DNA from: Sanderia malayensis
Taxonomy: Eukaryota > Cnidaria > Scyphozoa > Semaeostomeae > Pelagiidae
Reading direction: 5' to 3'
DNA: 64,000 bases
Assembly (NCBI GenBank): GCA_013076295.1
Contig: RQOL01000383.1
Coordinates: forward strand, 1 to 64,000
The notes beneath the pieces were generated by a model that was not told the origin of the DNA, did not search any database, and saw nothing but the letters and a program-made list of their open reading frames with translations. Below are positions 50,217 through 63,666 of this stretch, piece after piece; position 1 is the first letter of the stretch; the number at the start of each line of letters is the position of its first letter. Both the position numbers and the translations under genes were made by a program.

Positions 50217-52320
50217 ACTTCCCATTTTTTCTTCACTTCCCACATTTGATGACTTCCCACTTTTCATGACTTTCCACTTTTTCTTGATTTCCCACTTTTG
50301 TTGACTTCCCGCTTTTCATGACTTGCCACTTTTTCTTGACTTCCCATCTTCTCTTGACTCCCCAGTTTTAATGACTTCCCAGTTTTTTCTGACTTCCCAC
50401 TTTTGATGACTTCCAACTTTTGATGACTTTCCACTTCTCCTTGATTTCTCACCTTTGGTGACTTCCCACTTTTCATGTCTTCCCACTTTTTTTTTCACTT
50501 CCCACTTTTTTTTGACTTCCCATCTTTTCTTGACTGCCCAGTTTTAATTCCTGCCCACTTTTTCTTAATCTCCCACTTTTTCCTGACTTCCCACTTTTTC
50601 TTGACTTCCCACTTTTGATAATTTTCAACTTTTGATTGTTTCCCATTTTTTCTTGACTTCCCACATTGGACGACTTTCCACTTTTCATGACTTCCCACTT
50701 TTTCTTGAGTTTCCACTTTTAATGACTTCCAATTTTTGATTACTTTCCACTTTTTCTTGATTTCCCACTTTTGGTGACTTCCCACTTTTCATGACTTCCC
50801 ACTTTTTCTTGACTTCCCACTTTTGATGACTTCCAACTTTTGATGACGTTCAACTTTTTTTTAATTTCCCACCTTTGGTGACTTCCCACTTTTCATGACT
50901 TCCCACCTTTCCTTCACTTCCCGTTTTTCTTGACTTCCCATCTTCTCTTGACTGCCCAGTTTTAATACCTTCCCACTTTTTCCTAATCCTCCACTTTTTC
51001 TTGATTTCCCACTTTTTCTTGACGTCCCACTTTTTCTTGACTTCCCACATTTAATGACTTCCCAGTTTTCATGACTTCCCACATTTAATGACTTCCCAGT
51101 TTTCATGACTTCCCACTTTTCATGACTTCCCACTTTTTCTTGACTTCCCAGTTTTCATGACTTCCCACTTTTCATGACTTCCCATTTTTTCTTGACTTCC
51201 CAGTTTTGATGACTTCCAACTTTTCATACTTTCCACTTTTTTTGATTTCCCATTTTTGGTGCCTTCCGGCTTTTGCTGACTTCCCACTTATTCTTGGCTA
51301 CCCATTTTTTCTTCGCTGCCCACTTTAATGACTTTCAACTTTTGATCACTTCCCTCTTTTTCTTGAAATCCCATTTTCTGTGACTTCCCACTTTTCATGA
51401 CTTCCCAGTTTTCATGACTTCACACTTTTCATGACTTCCCACTTTTGATAATTTTCAACTTTTGATTGTTTCCCATCTTTTCTTGACCTCCCATTATTTC
51501 TTCACTTCCCACATTTGATGACTTCCCACTTTTCATGACTTCCCACTTTTTCTTGACTTCCCACTTTTGATGACTTCCACTTTTTGATGACTTTCCACTT
51601 TTTCTTGATTTCCCATTTTTGGTGACTTCCCACTTTTCATGACCTCCCACTTTTTCTTCACTTACCACTCTTTCTTCACTTCCCACTTTTTCTTGACTTC
51701 CCATTTTTTTTGACTTCCCACATTTAATGACTTCCCAGTTTTCATGACTTCCCACTTTTCATGACTTCCCACCTTTTCTTGACTTCCCACTTTTGATGAC
51801 TTCCAACCTTTGATGACTTTCCACTTTTTCTTGATTTCCCACTTTTGGTGACTTCCCACTTTTCATGACTTCCCACTTCTTCTTGACTCCCCACTTTTTC
51901 TTGACTTCCCACTTTTTCTTGACTTCCCACTTTTTCTTGACTTCCCACATTTATTGACTTCCCACTTTTCATGACTTCCCACTTCTTCTTGACTCCCCAA
52001 TTTTTCTTGACTTCCCACTTTTTCTTGACTTCCCATTTTTTTTGACTTCCCACATTTAATGACTTCCCAGTTTTCATGACTTCCCACTTCTCATGACATC
52101 CCATTTTTTCTTGACTTTCCACTTTTGATGACTTCCAACTTTTGATGACTTCCCTGTTTTCATGACTTCCCTGTTTTCATGACTTCCCATATTTCATGAC
52201 ATCCCACTTTTTCTTCATTTCCCACCTTCGGTGACTTCCCACTTTTCATGACTTCTCACTTTTCCTTCACTTCCGCTTTTTCTTGACTTCCCATCTGCTC
52301 TTGACTTCCCAGTTTTAATG
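50217..52320. repeat. Duplicated segment of about 2.1 kb, copy 2 (right domain)
   Basis: This is the partner of 47626-49815. At its right end the sequence joins a stretch (about 52.32-53.15 kb) that matches 46.69-47.63 kb, which lies to the left of copy 1. The two flanks have therefore been re-ordered relative to the first copy. Confidence 0.78.
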
Positions 52321-55300
52321 CCTTCCCACTTTTCCTTAATCTCCCACTTTTTCTTGACTTCCCATATTTTCTTGACTTCCCACTTTTTCTTGACTTCCCA
52401 CATTTAATGACTTCCCTGTTTTCATGACTTGCCACTTTTCATGACTTCCCACTTCTTCCTGACTCCCCACTTTTTCTTGACTTCCCACTTTTTCTTGACT
52501 CCCCACTTTTTCTTGACTTCCCACATTTAATGACTTCCCACTTTTCATGACTTCCCACTTTTTCTTGACTTCCAACTTTTGATGATTTCCAATTTTTGAT
52601 GACTTTACACTTTTTCTTGATTTCCCACTTTTGATGACTTCCCACTTTTCATGACGTCCCACTTTTTCTTGACTTCCCACTTTTTCTTGACTTCACATCT
52701 TCTCTTGACTGCCCAGTTTTAATGCCTATCCACCTTTTCTTGGCTTCCCACTTTTTCTTGACTTCCCAGGTTTGATGACTCCCAACTTTTAATGACTTTC
52801 CACTTTTTTTTTATTTCCCACTTTTGGTGACTTCCGGCTTTTGTTGACTTCCCACTTATTCTTGGCTACACATTTTTTCTTCGCTGCCCACTTTAATGAC
52901 TTCCAACTTTTGATGACTTCCCTCTTTTTCTTGAAATCCCATTTTTTGTGATTTCCCACTTTTCATGAGTTCCCACGTTTTCTTCACTTCAAATTTTTTC
53001 TTTACTTCCCATTTTCTCTTTACTGCCCAGTTTTAATGACTTCCCACTTTTGCTTGATTTCCCACTTTTCATGACTTCCCATTTTTTCTTTACTTCCCAC
53101 TTTTGATGATTCCCATTTTTGGTGACTTCTCACTTTTTCTTGACTTCCCATATTTGATGACTTCCACGTTAGGTGACTTCAAACTTTGGTAACTTCCAGA
53201 GTTTTCTTCACTTCCCACCTTTTCTTGACTTTCCACTTTTTCTTTACTTCCCTTCTTCTCTTGACAGCCCACTTTTAATGACTTCCCACTTTTTTATGTT
53301 TTCCCACTTTTGATGACTTCCCACTTTTCATGACTTCCCAATTTTTATGTTTTCCTACTTTTGATGACTTCCCACCTTTCATGACTTCCCACTTTTTATG
53401 ATTTTCAACTTTTGATGGTGTCCCATTTTTTCCTGACTTCCCATATTTTCTTCACTTCCCACATTTGATGACTTCCCACATTTAATGACTTCCCAGTTTT
53501 CATGACTTCCCACTTTTCATGACTTCCCACTTTTTCTTGACTTCCCACTTTTCATGACTTCCCACTTTTTCTTGACTTCCCACTTTTCATGACTTCCAAT
53601 TTTTGATGACTTTCCACTTTTTCTTGATTTCCCACTTTTGGTGACTTCCCAATTTTCATGACTTCCCACTTTTTCTTGACTTCCCAGGTTTGATGACTTC
53701 CAACTTTTAATGAATTTCCACTTTTTTTTTATTTCCCACTATTGGTGACTTCCGGCTTTTGTTGACTTCCCACTTATTCTTGGCTACCCATTTTTTATCC
53801 CTGCCCAGTTTAATGACTTCCAACTTTTGATGACTTCCCTCCTTTTCTTGAAATCCCATTTTTTTGATTTCCCACTTTTCATGAGCTCCCACGTTTTCTT
53901 CACTTCAAATTTTTTCTTTACTTCCCATTTTCTCTTGACTGCCCAGTTTTAATGACTTCCCACTTTTGCTTGATTTCCCACTTTTCATGACTTCCCACTT
54001 TTTCTTTACTTCCCACTTTTGATGATTCCCATTTTTCGTGACTTCCCACTTTTTCTTGACCTCCCACTTTTGATGACTTCCACGTTAGGTGACTTCAAAC
54101 TTTGGTAACCTCCAGAGTTTTCTTCACTTCCCACCTTTTCTTGACTTTCCACTTTTTCTTTACTCCCCTTCTTCTCTTGACTGCCCACTTTTAATGACTT
54201 CCCACTTTTTTATGTTTTCCCACTTTTGATGACTTCCCACTTTTCATGAGTTCCCACTTTTTTATGTTTTCCAACTTTTGATGACTTCCCACTTTTCATG
54301 ACTTCCCACTTTTGATGATTTTCAACTTTTGATAGTTTCCCATTTTTTCCTGACTTCCCATTTTTTCTTCACTTCCCACATTTGATGACTTCCCACTTTT
54401 CATGACTTTCCACTTTTTCTTGATTTCCCACTTTTGGTGACTTCCCGCTTTTCATGACTTCCCACTTTTTCTTCACTTCCCACTTTTTCTTGACTTCCCA
54501 TCTTCTCTTGACTCCCCAGTTTTAATGACTTCCCAGTTTTTTCTGACTTCCCACTTTTGATGACTTCCAACTTTTGATGACTTTCCACTTTTCTTTGATT
54601 TCTCACCTTTGGTGACCTCCCACTTTTCATGTCTTCCCACTTTTTTTCACTTCCCACTTTTTCTTGACTTCCCATCTTTTCTGGACTGCCCAGTTTTAAT
54701 TCCTGCCCACTTTTTCTTAATCTCCCACTTTTTCCTGACTTCCCACTTTTTCTTGACTTCCCACTTTTGATGACTTCCAACGTTTGATGACTTTCCACTT
54801 TTTTTTTATTTCCCGCCTTTGGTGACCTCCCACTTTTCATGATTTCCCACCTTTCCTTCACTTCCCGCTTTTTCTTGACTTCCCATCTTCTCTTGACGGC
54901 CCAGTTTTAATGCCTTCCCACTTTTTCTTAATCCTCCACTTTTTCTTGATCTCCCACGTTTTCTTGACTTCCCACTTTTTCTTGACTTCCCACACTTAAT
55001 GACTTCCCAGTTTTCATGACTTCCCAATTTTTCCTGACTTCCCAGGTTTGATGACTTCCAACTTTTAATGACTTTCCACTTTTTTTTATTTCCCACTTTT
55101 GGTGACTTCCGGCTTTTGTTGACTTCCCACTTATTCTTGGCTACACATTTTTTCTTCGCTGCCCACTTTAATGAATTCCAACTTTTGATGACTTCCTTCT
55201 TTTTCTTGAAATCCCATTTTTTGTGATTTCCCACTTTTCATGAGTTCCCACGTTTTCTTCACTTCAAAATTTTTCTTTACTTCCCATTTTCTCTTGACTG

Positions 55301-55497
55301 CCCAGTTTTAATGACTTCCCACTTTTGCTTGATTTCCCACTTTTCATGACTTCCCACTTTTTCTTTACTTCCCACTTTTGCTTGAGTTTCCACTTTTAAT
55401 GACTTCCCACTTTTTCTTTGCTTCCCACTTTTGATGATTCCCACATTTAAAGACTTCCCAGTTTTCATGACTTCCCACTTTTCATGACTTCCCACTT

Positions 55498-57857
55498 TTG
55501 CTAAATTTCAACTTTTGATTGTTTCCCATTTTTTCTTGACTTCCCACATTTGAGGACTTCCCACTTTTCATGACTTCTCACTTTTTCTTGACTTCCCACT
55601 TTTAATGACTTCCAATTTTTGATGACTTTCCACTTTTCTTGATTTCCCACTTTTGGTGACTTCCCACTTTTCATGACTTCCCACTTTTTCTTGACTTCCA
55701 CTTTTGATGACTTCCAACGTTTGATGACTGTCCACTTTTTTTTATTTCCCACCTTTGGTGACCTCCCACTTTTCATGATTTCCCACCTTTCCTTCACTTC
55801 CCGCTTTTTCTTGACTTCCCATCTTCTCTTGACGGCCCAGTTTTAATGCCTTCCCACTTTTTCTTAATCCTCCACTTTTTCTTGATCTCCCACGTTTTCT
55901 TGACTTCCCACTTTTTCTTGACTTCCCACACTTAATGACTTCCCAGTTTTCATGACTTCCCAATTTTTCTTGACTTCCCAGGTTTCATGACTTCCAACTT
56001 TTAATGACTTTCCACTTTTTTTTATTTCCCACTTTTGGTGACTTCCGGCTTTTGTTGACTTCCCACTTATTCTTGGCTACCCATTTTTTATCGCTGCCCA
56101 CTTTAATGACTTCCAACTTTTGATGACTTCTCTCTTTTTCTTGAAATCCCATTTTTTGTGATTTCCCACTTTTTATGAGTTCCCACGTTTTCTTCGCTTC
56201 AAATTTTTTCTTTACTTCCCATCTTCTCTTGACTGCCCAGTTTTAATGACTTCCCACTTTTGCTTTATTTCCCACTTTTTCTTGATTTCCCACTTTTTCT
56301 TGACTTCCCACATTTAATGACTTCCCAGTTTTCATGAATTCCCACTTTTTCTTCACTTCCCACCTTTGATGATTCCCACTTTTGGTGACTTCCCACTTTT
56401 CATGACTTCCCACTTTTTCTTGACTTCCCACTTTTTCTTGACTTCCCATCTTCTCTTGACTGCCCAGTTTTAATGCCTTCCCACTTTTTCTTGACTTCCC
56501 ACTTTTTCTTGACTTCCCACTTTTTCTTGACGTCTCACATTTAATGACTTCCCAGTTTTCATGACTTCCCACTTTTCATGACTTCCCATTTTTTCTTGAC
56601 TTCCCAGTTTGGATGACTTCCAACTTTTGAAGACTTTCCACTTATTTTGATTTCCCACTTTTGGTGACTTCCGGCTTTTGATGACTTCCCACTTATTCTT
56701 GGCTACCCATTTTTTTGTCGCTGCCCATTTTAATGACTTTCAACTTTTGATCACTTCCTTCTTTTTCTTGAAATCCCATTTTCTGTGACTTCCCACTTTT
56801 CATGACTTCCCAGTTTTCATGACTTCCCACTTTTCATGACTTCCCACTTTTGAAAATTTTCAACTTTTTATTGTTTCCCACTTTTTCTTGACTTCCCATT
56901 TTTTCTTCAATTCCCACATTTAATGACTTCCCACTTTTCATGACTTCCCACTTTTTCTTGACTTCCCACTTTTTCTTGACTTCCCACTTTTGGTGACTTC
57001 CAATTTTTGATGACTTTCCACTTTTTCTTGATTTCCCACTTTTGGTGACCTCCCACTTTTCATGACCTCCCACTTTTTCTTCACTTCCCACTTTTCTTCA
57101 CTTCCCACTTTTTCTTGACTTCCCATTTTTTCTTGACTTCCCACATTTAATGACTTCCCAGTTTTCATCACTTCCCACTTTTCATGACTTCCCACTTTTT
57201 CTTGACTTCCCATTTTTGATGACTTCCAACTTTTTATGACTTCCAATTTTTGATGACTTTCCACTTTTTCTTGATTTCCCACTTTTGGTGACTTCTCACT
57301 TTTCATGTCTTCCCACTTTTTCTTGACTTCCCACTTTTTCTTGACTTCCCACTTTTTCTTGACTTCCCATCTTCTCTTGACTGCCCAGTTTTAATGCTTT
57401 CCACTTTTTCTTGACTTCCCACTTTATCCTGACTTCCCACTTTTTCTTGACTTCTCACATTTAATGACTTCCCAGTTTTCATGACTTCCCACTTTTCATG
57501 ACTTCCCATTTTTGATAATTTTCAACTTTTGATTGTTTCCCATTTTTCTTGACTTCCCATTATTTCTTCACTTCCCACATTTGATGACTTCCCAGTTTTC
57601 ATGACTTCCCACATTTAATGACTTCCCAGTTTTCATGACTTCCCACTTTTTCCTAACCCTCCACTTTTTCTTGATTTCCCACTTTTTCTTGACTTCCCAC
57701 TTTTTCTTGACTTCCCACATTTAATGACTTCACAGTTTTCATGACTTCCCACATTTAATGACTTCCCAGTTTTCATGACTTCCCACTGTTCATGACTTCC
57801 CACTTTTTCTTGACTTCCCAGTTTTCATGACTTCCCACTTTTCAGGACTTCCCACTT
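55498..57857. repeat. 2.36-kb tandem duplication, copy 1
   Basis: This copy is followed head to tail by 57858-60184. Shared private variants include CATTTTTTTGTCGCTGCCC (about 56708 and 59069), CTTTTGAAAATTTTCAAC and CACATTTGAGGACTTCCC. The offset is 2361 over most of the length. It drops to 2343 and then 2325, that is by exactly one 18-bp unit each time. Confidence 0.88.
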
Positions 57858-60184
57858 TTGATAAATTTCAACTTTTGATTGTTTCCCATTTTTTCTTGAC
57901 TTCCCACATTTGAGGACTTCCCACTTTTCATGACTTCTCACTTTTTCTTGACTTCCCACTTTTAATGACTTCCAATTTTTGATGACTTTCCACTTTTCTT
58001 GATTTCCCACTTTTGGTGACTTCCCACTTTTCATGACTTCCCACTTTTTCTTGACTTCCACTTTTGATGACTTCCAACGTTTGATGACTTTCCACTTTTT
58101 TTTATTTCCCACCTTTGGTGACCTCCCACTTTTCATGATTTCCCACCTTTCCTTCACTTCCCGCTTTTTCTTGACTTCCAATCTTCTCTTGACGGCCCAG
58201 TTTTAATGCCTTCCCACTTTTTCTTAATCCTCCACTTTTTCTTGATCTCCCACGTTTTCTTGACTTCCCACTTTTTCTTGACTTCCCACACTTAATGACT
58301 TCCCAGTTTTCATGACTTCCCAATTTTTCTTGACTTCCCAGGTTTCATGACTTCCAACTTTTAATGACTTTCCACTTTTTTTTTATTTCCCACTTTTGGT
58401 GACTTCCGGCTTTTGTTGACTTCCCACTTATTCTTGGCTACCCATTTTTTATCGCTGCCCACTTTAATGACTTCCAACTTTTGATGACTTCTCTCTTTTT
58501 CTTGAAATCCCATTTTTTGTGATTTCCCACTTTTTATGAGTTCCCACGTTTTCTTCGCTTCAAATTTTTTCTTTACTTCCCATCTTCTCTTGACTGCCCA
58601 GTTTTAATGACTTCCCACTTTTGCTTTATTTCCCACTTTTTCTTGATTTCCCACTTTTTCTTGACTTCCCACATTTAATGACTTCCCAGTTTTCATGAAT
58701 TCCCACTTTTTCTTCACTTCCCACCTTTGATGATTCCCACTTTTGGTGACTTCCCACTTTTCATGACTTCCCACTTTTTCTTGACTTCCCACTTTTTCTT
58801 GACTTCCCATCTTCTCTTGACTGCCCAGTTTTAATGCCTTCCCACTTTTTCTTGACTTCCCACTTTTTCTTGACTTCCCACTTTTTCTTGACGTCTCACA
58901 TTTAATGACTTCCCAGTTTTCATGACTTCCCACTTTTCATGACTTCCCATTTTTTCTTGACTTCCCAGTTTGGATGACTTCCAACTTTTGAAGACTTTCC
59001 ACTTATTTTGATTTCCCACTTTTGGTGACTTCCGGCTTTTGATGACTTCCCACTTATTCTTGGCTACCCATTTTTTTGTCGCTGCCCATTTTAATGACTT
59101 TCAACTTTTGATCACTTCCTTCTTTTTCTTGAAATCCCATTTTCTGTGACTTCCCACTTTTCATGACTTCCCAGTTTTCATGACTTCCCACTTTTCATGA
59201 CTTCCCACTTTTGAAAATTTTCAACTTTTTATTGTTTCCCACTTTTTCTTGACTTCCCATTTTTTCTTCAATTCCCACATTTAATGACTTCCCACTTTTC
59301 ATGACTTCCCACTTTTTCTTGACTTCCCACTTTTGGTGACTTCCAATTTTTGATGACTTTCCACTTTTTCTTGATTTCCCACTTTTGGTGACTTCCCACT
59401 TTTCATGACCTCCCACTTTTTCTTCACTTCCCACTTTTCTTCACTTCCCACTTTTTCTTGACTTCCCATTTTTTCTTGACTTCCCACATTTAATGACTTC
59501 CCAGTTTTCATCACTTCCCACTTTTCATGACTTCCCACTTTTTCTTGACTTCCCATTTTTGATGACTTCCAACTTTTGATGACTTCCAATTTTTGATGAC
59601 TTTCCACTTTTTCTTGATTTCCCACTTTTGGTGACTTCTCACTTTTCATGTCTTCCCACTTTTTCTTGACTTCCCACTTTTTCTTGACTTCCCATCTTCT
59701 CTTGACTGCCCAGTTTTAATGCCTTCCACTTTTTCTTGACTTCCCACTTTATCCTGACTTCCCACTTTTTCTTGACTTCTCACATTTAATGACTTCCCAG
59801 TTTTCATGACTTCCCACTTTTCATGACTTCCCATTTTTGATAATTTTCAACTTTTGATTGTTTCCCATTTTTCTTGACTTCCCATTATTTCTTCACTTCC
59901 CACATTTGATGACTTCCCAGTTTTCATGACTTCCCACATTTAATGACTTCCCAGTTTTCATGACTTCCCACTTTTTCCTAACCCTCCACTTTTTCTTGAT
60001 TTCCCACTTTTTCTTGACTTCCCACTTTTTCTTGACTTCCCACATTTAATGACTTCACAGTTTTCATGACTTCCCACATTTAATGACTTCCCAGTTTTCA
60101 TGACTTCCCACTGTTCATGACTTCCCACTTTTTCTTGACTTCCCAGTTTTCATGACTTCCCACTTTTCATGACTTCCCACTTTT
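57858..60184. repeat. 2.36-kb tandem duplication, copy 2
   Basis: This copy is nearly identical to 55498-57857. It differs by two 18-bp units (fewer here, near 59.32 and 59.68 kb) and a few substitutions, for example GACTTTCCAC at about 58087 against GACTGTCCAC at about 55727. Confidence 0.88.
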
Positions 60185-61805
60185 GATAAATTTCAACTTT
60201 TGATTGTTTCCCATTTTTTCTTGACTTCCCACATTTGAGGACTTCCCACTTTTCATGACTTCTCACTTTTTCTTGACTTTCCACTTTTAATGACTTCCAA
60301 TTTTTGATGACTTTCCACTTTTTCTTGATTTCCCACATTTGATGACTTCCCACTTTTGATGACTTTCCACCTTTTCTTGATTTTCCACTTTTGGTGACTT
60401 CCCGCTTTTCATGACTTCCCACTTTTCTTCATTTCCCACTTTTTCTTGACTTCCCATCTTCTCTTGACTGCCCAGTTTTAATGACTTCCCAGTTTTTTCT
60501 GACCTCCCACCTTTGATGACTTCCAACTTTTGATGACTTTCCACTTTTCCTTGATTTCTCACCTTTGGTGACTTCCCACTTTTCATGTCTTCCCACTTTT
60601 TTTTTCACTTCCCACTTTTTCTTGACTTCCCATCTTTTCTTGACTGCCCAGTTTTAATTCCTGCCCACTTTTTCTTAATCTCCCACTTTTTCCTGACTTC
60701 CCACTTTTTCTTGACTTCCCACTTTTGATAATTTTCAACTTTTGATTGTTTCCCATTTTTTCTTGACTTCCCACATTTGACGACTTCCCACTTTTCATGA
60801 CCTCCCACTTTTTCTTAAGTTTCCACTTTTAATGACTTCCAATTTTTGATGACTTTCCACTTTTTCTTCATTTCCCACATTTAATGACTTCCCAGTTTTC
60901 ATGACTTCCCACATTTAATGACTTCCCAGTTTTCATGACTTCCCACTGTTCATGACTTCCCACTTTTTCTTGACTTCCCAGTTTTCATGACTTCCCACTT
61001 TTCATGACTTCCCACTTTTGATAAATTTCAATTTTTGATTGTTTCCCATTTTTTCTTGACTTCCCACATTTGAGGACTTCCCACTTTTCATGACTTCCCA
61101 CTTTTTCTTGACTTTCCACTTTTAATGACTTCCAATTTTTGATGACTTTCCACTTTTTCTTGATTTCCCACTTTTGGTGACTTCCCACTTTTCATGACTT
61201 CCCACTTTTTCTTGACTTCCACTTTTGATGACTTCCAACTTTTGATGACTTTCCACTTTTTTTCTATTTCCCACTTTTGGTGACTTCCGGCTTTTGTTGA
61301 CTTCCCACTTATTCTTGGCTACCCATTTTTTATCGCTGCCCACTTTAATGACTTCCAACTTTTGATGACTTCCCTCTTTTTCTTGAAATCCCATTTTTTG
61401 TGATTTCCCACTTTTCATGAGTTCCCACGTTTTCTTCACTTCAAATTTTTTCTTTACTTCCCATTTTCTCTTGACTGCCCAGTTTTAATGACTTCCCACT
61501 TTTGCTTGATTTCCCACTTTTCATGACTTCCCACTTTTTCTTTACTTCCCACTTTTGATGATTTCCATTTTTCTTGACTTCCCACTTTTTCTTGACTTCC
61601 CACTTTTGATGACTTCCACGTTAGGTGACTTCAAACTTTGGTAACTTCCAGAATTTTCTTCACTTCCCACCTTTTCTTGACTTTCCACTTTTTCTTTACT
61701 CCCCTTCTTCTCTTGACTGCCCACTTTTAATGACTTCCCACTTTTTTATGTTTTCCCACTTTTGATGATTTCCCTTTTTTCATAACTTCTCACTTTTTTA
61801 TGTTT

Positions 61806-62045
61806 TCCCACTTTTGATGACTTCCCACTTTTCATGACTTCCCACTTTTGATGATTTTCAACTTTTGATGGTTTCCCACGTTTGATGACTTCCAACTTTT
61901 CATGACTTCCCACCTTTTCCTGACTTCCCACTTTTGATGACTTCCCACTTTTAATGACTTCCCACTTTTGATGATTTTCAACTTTTGATGGTTTCCCACG
62001 TTTGATGACTTCCAACTTTTCATGACTTCCCACCTTTTCCTGACT
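61806..62045. repeat. 120-bp higher-order tandem duplication (2 copies)
   Basis: Bases 61807-61920 and 61927-62040 are identical except for one substitution (TTCATGAC against TTAATGAC). The period of exactly 120 bp spans seven basic units, including GATGGTTTCCCACG and CACCTTTTCCTGAC. Confidence 0.88.
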
Positions 62046-62535
62046 TCCCACGTTTGATGACTTCCAACTTTTGATAACATTCCACTTATTCTTGGCTTTC
62101 AATTTTTTCTTCACTGCCCACTTTAAGGACTTCCAACTTTTGATAACTTCCCTCTTTTTCTTGAAATCCCATTTTTCGTCATTTCCCACTTTTCATGAGT
62201 TCCAAAGTTTTCTTCACTTCAAATTTTTTCTTTACTTCCCATCTTCTCTTGACTGCCCACTTTTAATGACTTCCCACTTTTGCGTTATTTCCCACTTTTT
62301 CTTGATTTCCCACTTTTTCTTGACTTCCCACATTTAATGATTTCCCAGTTTTCATGACTTCCCACTTTTTCTTCACTTCCCACTTTTGATGATTCCCACT
62401 TTTGGTGACTTCCCACTTTTCATGACTTCCCACTTTTTCTTGACTTCCCACTTTTTCTTGACTTCCCATCTTCTCTTGACTGCCCAGTTTTAATGCCTTC
62501 CCACTTTTTCTTGACTTCCCACTTTTTCTTGACAT

Positions 62536-63666
62536 CCCACATTTGATGACTTCCCAGTTTTCATGACTTCCCACATTTAATGACTTCCCAGTTTTCATGA
62601 CTTCCCACTTTTTCCTAATCCTCCACTTTTTCTTGATTTCCCACTTTTTCTTGACTTCCCACTTTTTCTTGACTTCCCACATTTAATGACTTCCCAGTTT
62701 TCATGACTTCCCACATTTAATGACTTCCCAGTTTTCATGACTTCCCACTGTTCATGACCTCCCACTTTTTCTTGACTTCCCAGTTTTCATGACTTCCCAC
62801 TTTTCATGACTTCCCACTTTTGATAAATTTCAACTTTTGATTGTTTCCCATTTTTTCTTGACTTCCCACATTTGAGGACTTCCCACTTTTCATGACTTCT
62901 CACTTTTTCTTGACTTTCCACTTTTAATGACTTCCAATTTTTGATGACTTTCCACTTTTTCTTGATTTCCCACATTTGATGACTTCCCACTTTTGATGAC
63001 TTTCCACCTTTTCTTGATTTTCCACTTTTGGTGACTTCCCGCTTTTCATGACTTCCCACTTTTTCTTCATTTCCCACTTTTTCTTGACTTCCCATTATTT
63101 CTTCACTTCCCACATTTGATGACTTCCCAGTTTTCATGACTTCCCACATTTAATGACTTCCCAGTTTTCATGACTTCCCACTTTTTCCTAATCCTCCACT
63201 TTTTCTTGATTTCCCACTTTTTCTTGACTTCCCACTTTTTCTTGACTTCCCACATTTAATGACTTCCCAGTTTTCATGACTTCCCACATTTAATGACTTC
63301 CCAGTTTTCATGACTTCCCACTGTTCATGACTTCCCACTTTTTCTTGACTTCCCAGTTTTCATGACTTCCCACTTTTCATGACTTCCCACTTTTGATAAA
63401 TTTCAACTTTTGATTGTTTCCCATTTTTTCTTGACTTCCCACATTTGAGGACTTCCCACTTTTCATGACTTCTCACTTTTCTTGACTTTCCACTTTTAAT
63501 GACTTCCAATTTTTGATGACTTTCCACTTTTCTTGATTTCCCACATTTGATGACTTCCCACTTTTGATGACTTTCCACCTTTTCTTGATTTTCCCACTTT
63601 TGGTGACTTCCCGCTTTTCATGACTTCCCACTTTTTCTTCATTTCCCACTTTTTCTTGACTTCCCA
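62536..63666. repeat. 573-bp tandem duplication (two copies of about 557 bp)
   Basis: The series CATTTGATGACTTCCCAG, TTTTTCCTAATCCTCCAC, CACTGTTCATGAC, TGATAAATTTCAAC, CACATTTGAGGACTTCCC and CACCTTTTCTTGATTTTCC occurs at 62536-63093 and again at 63110-63666. A wider relationship also exists: about 59.9-60.8 kb matches 63.1-64.0 kb at an offset near 3.21 kb. Confidence 0.78.

Noticed and set aside
5657..61630. TTAGG in the marker blocks as an insect-type telomere repeat
   Set aside because: It occurs once per marker and never in tandem, so it is not telomeric sequence.
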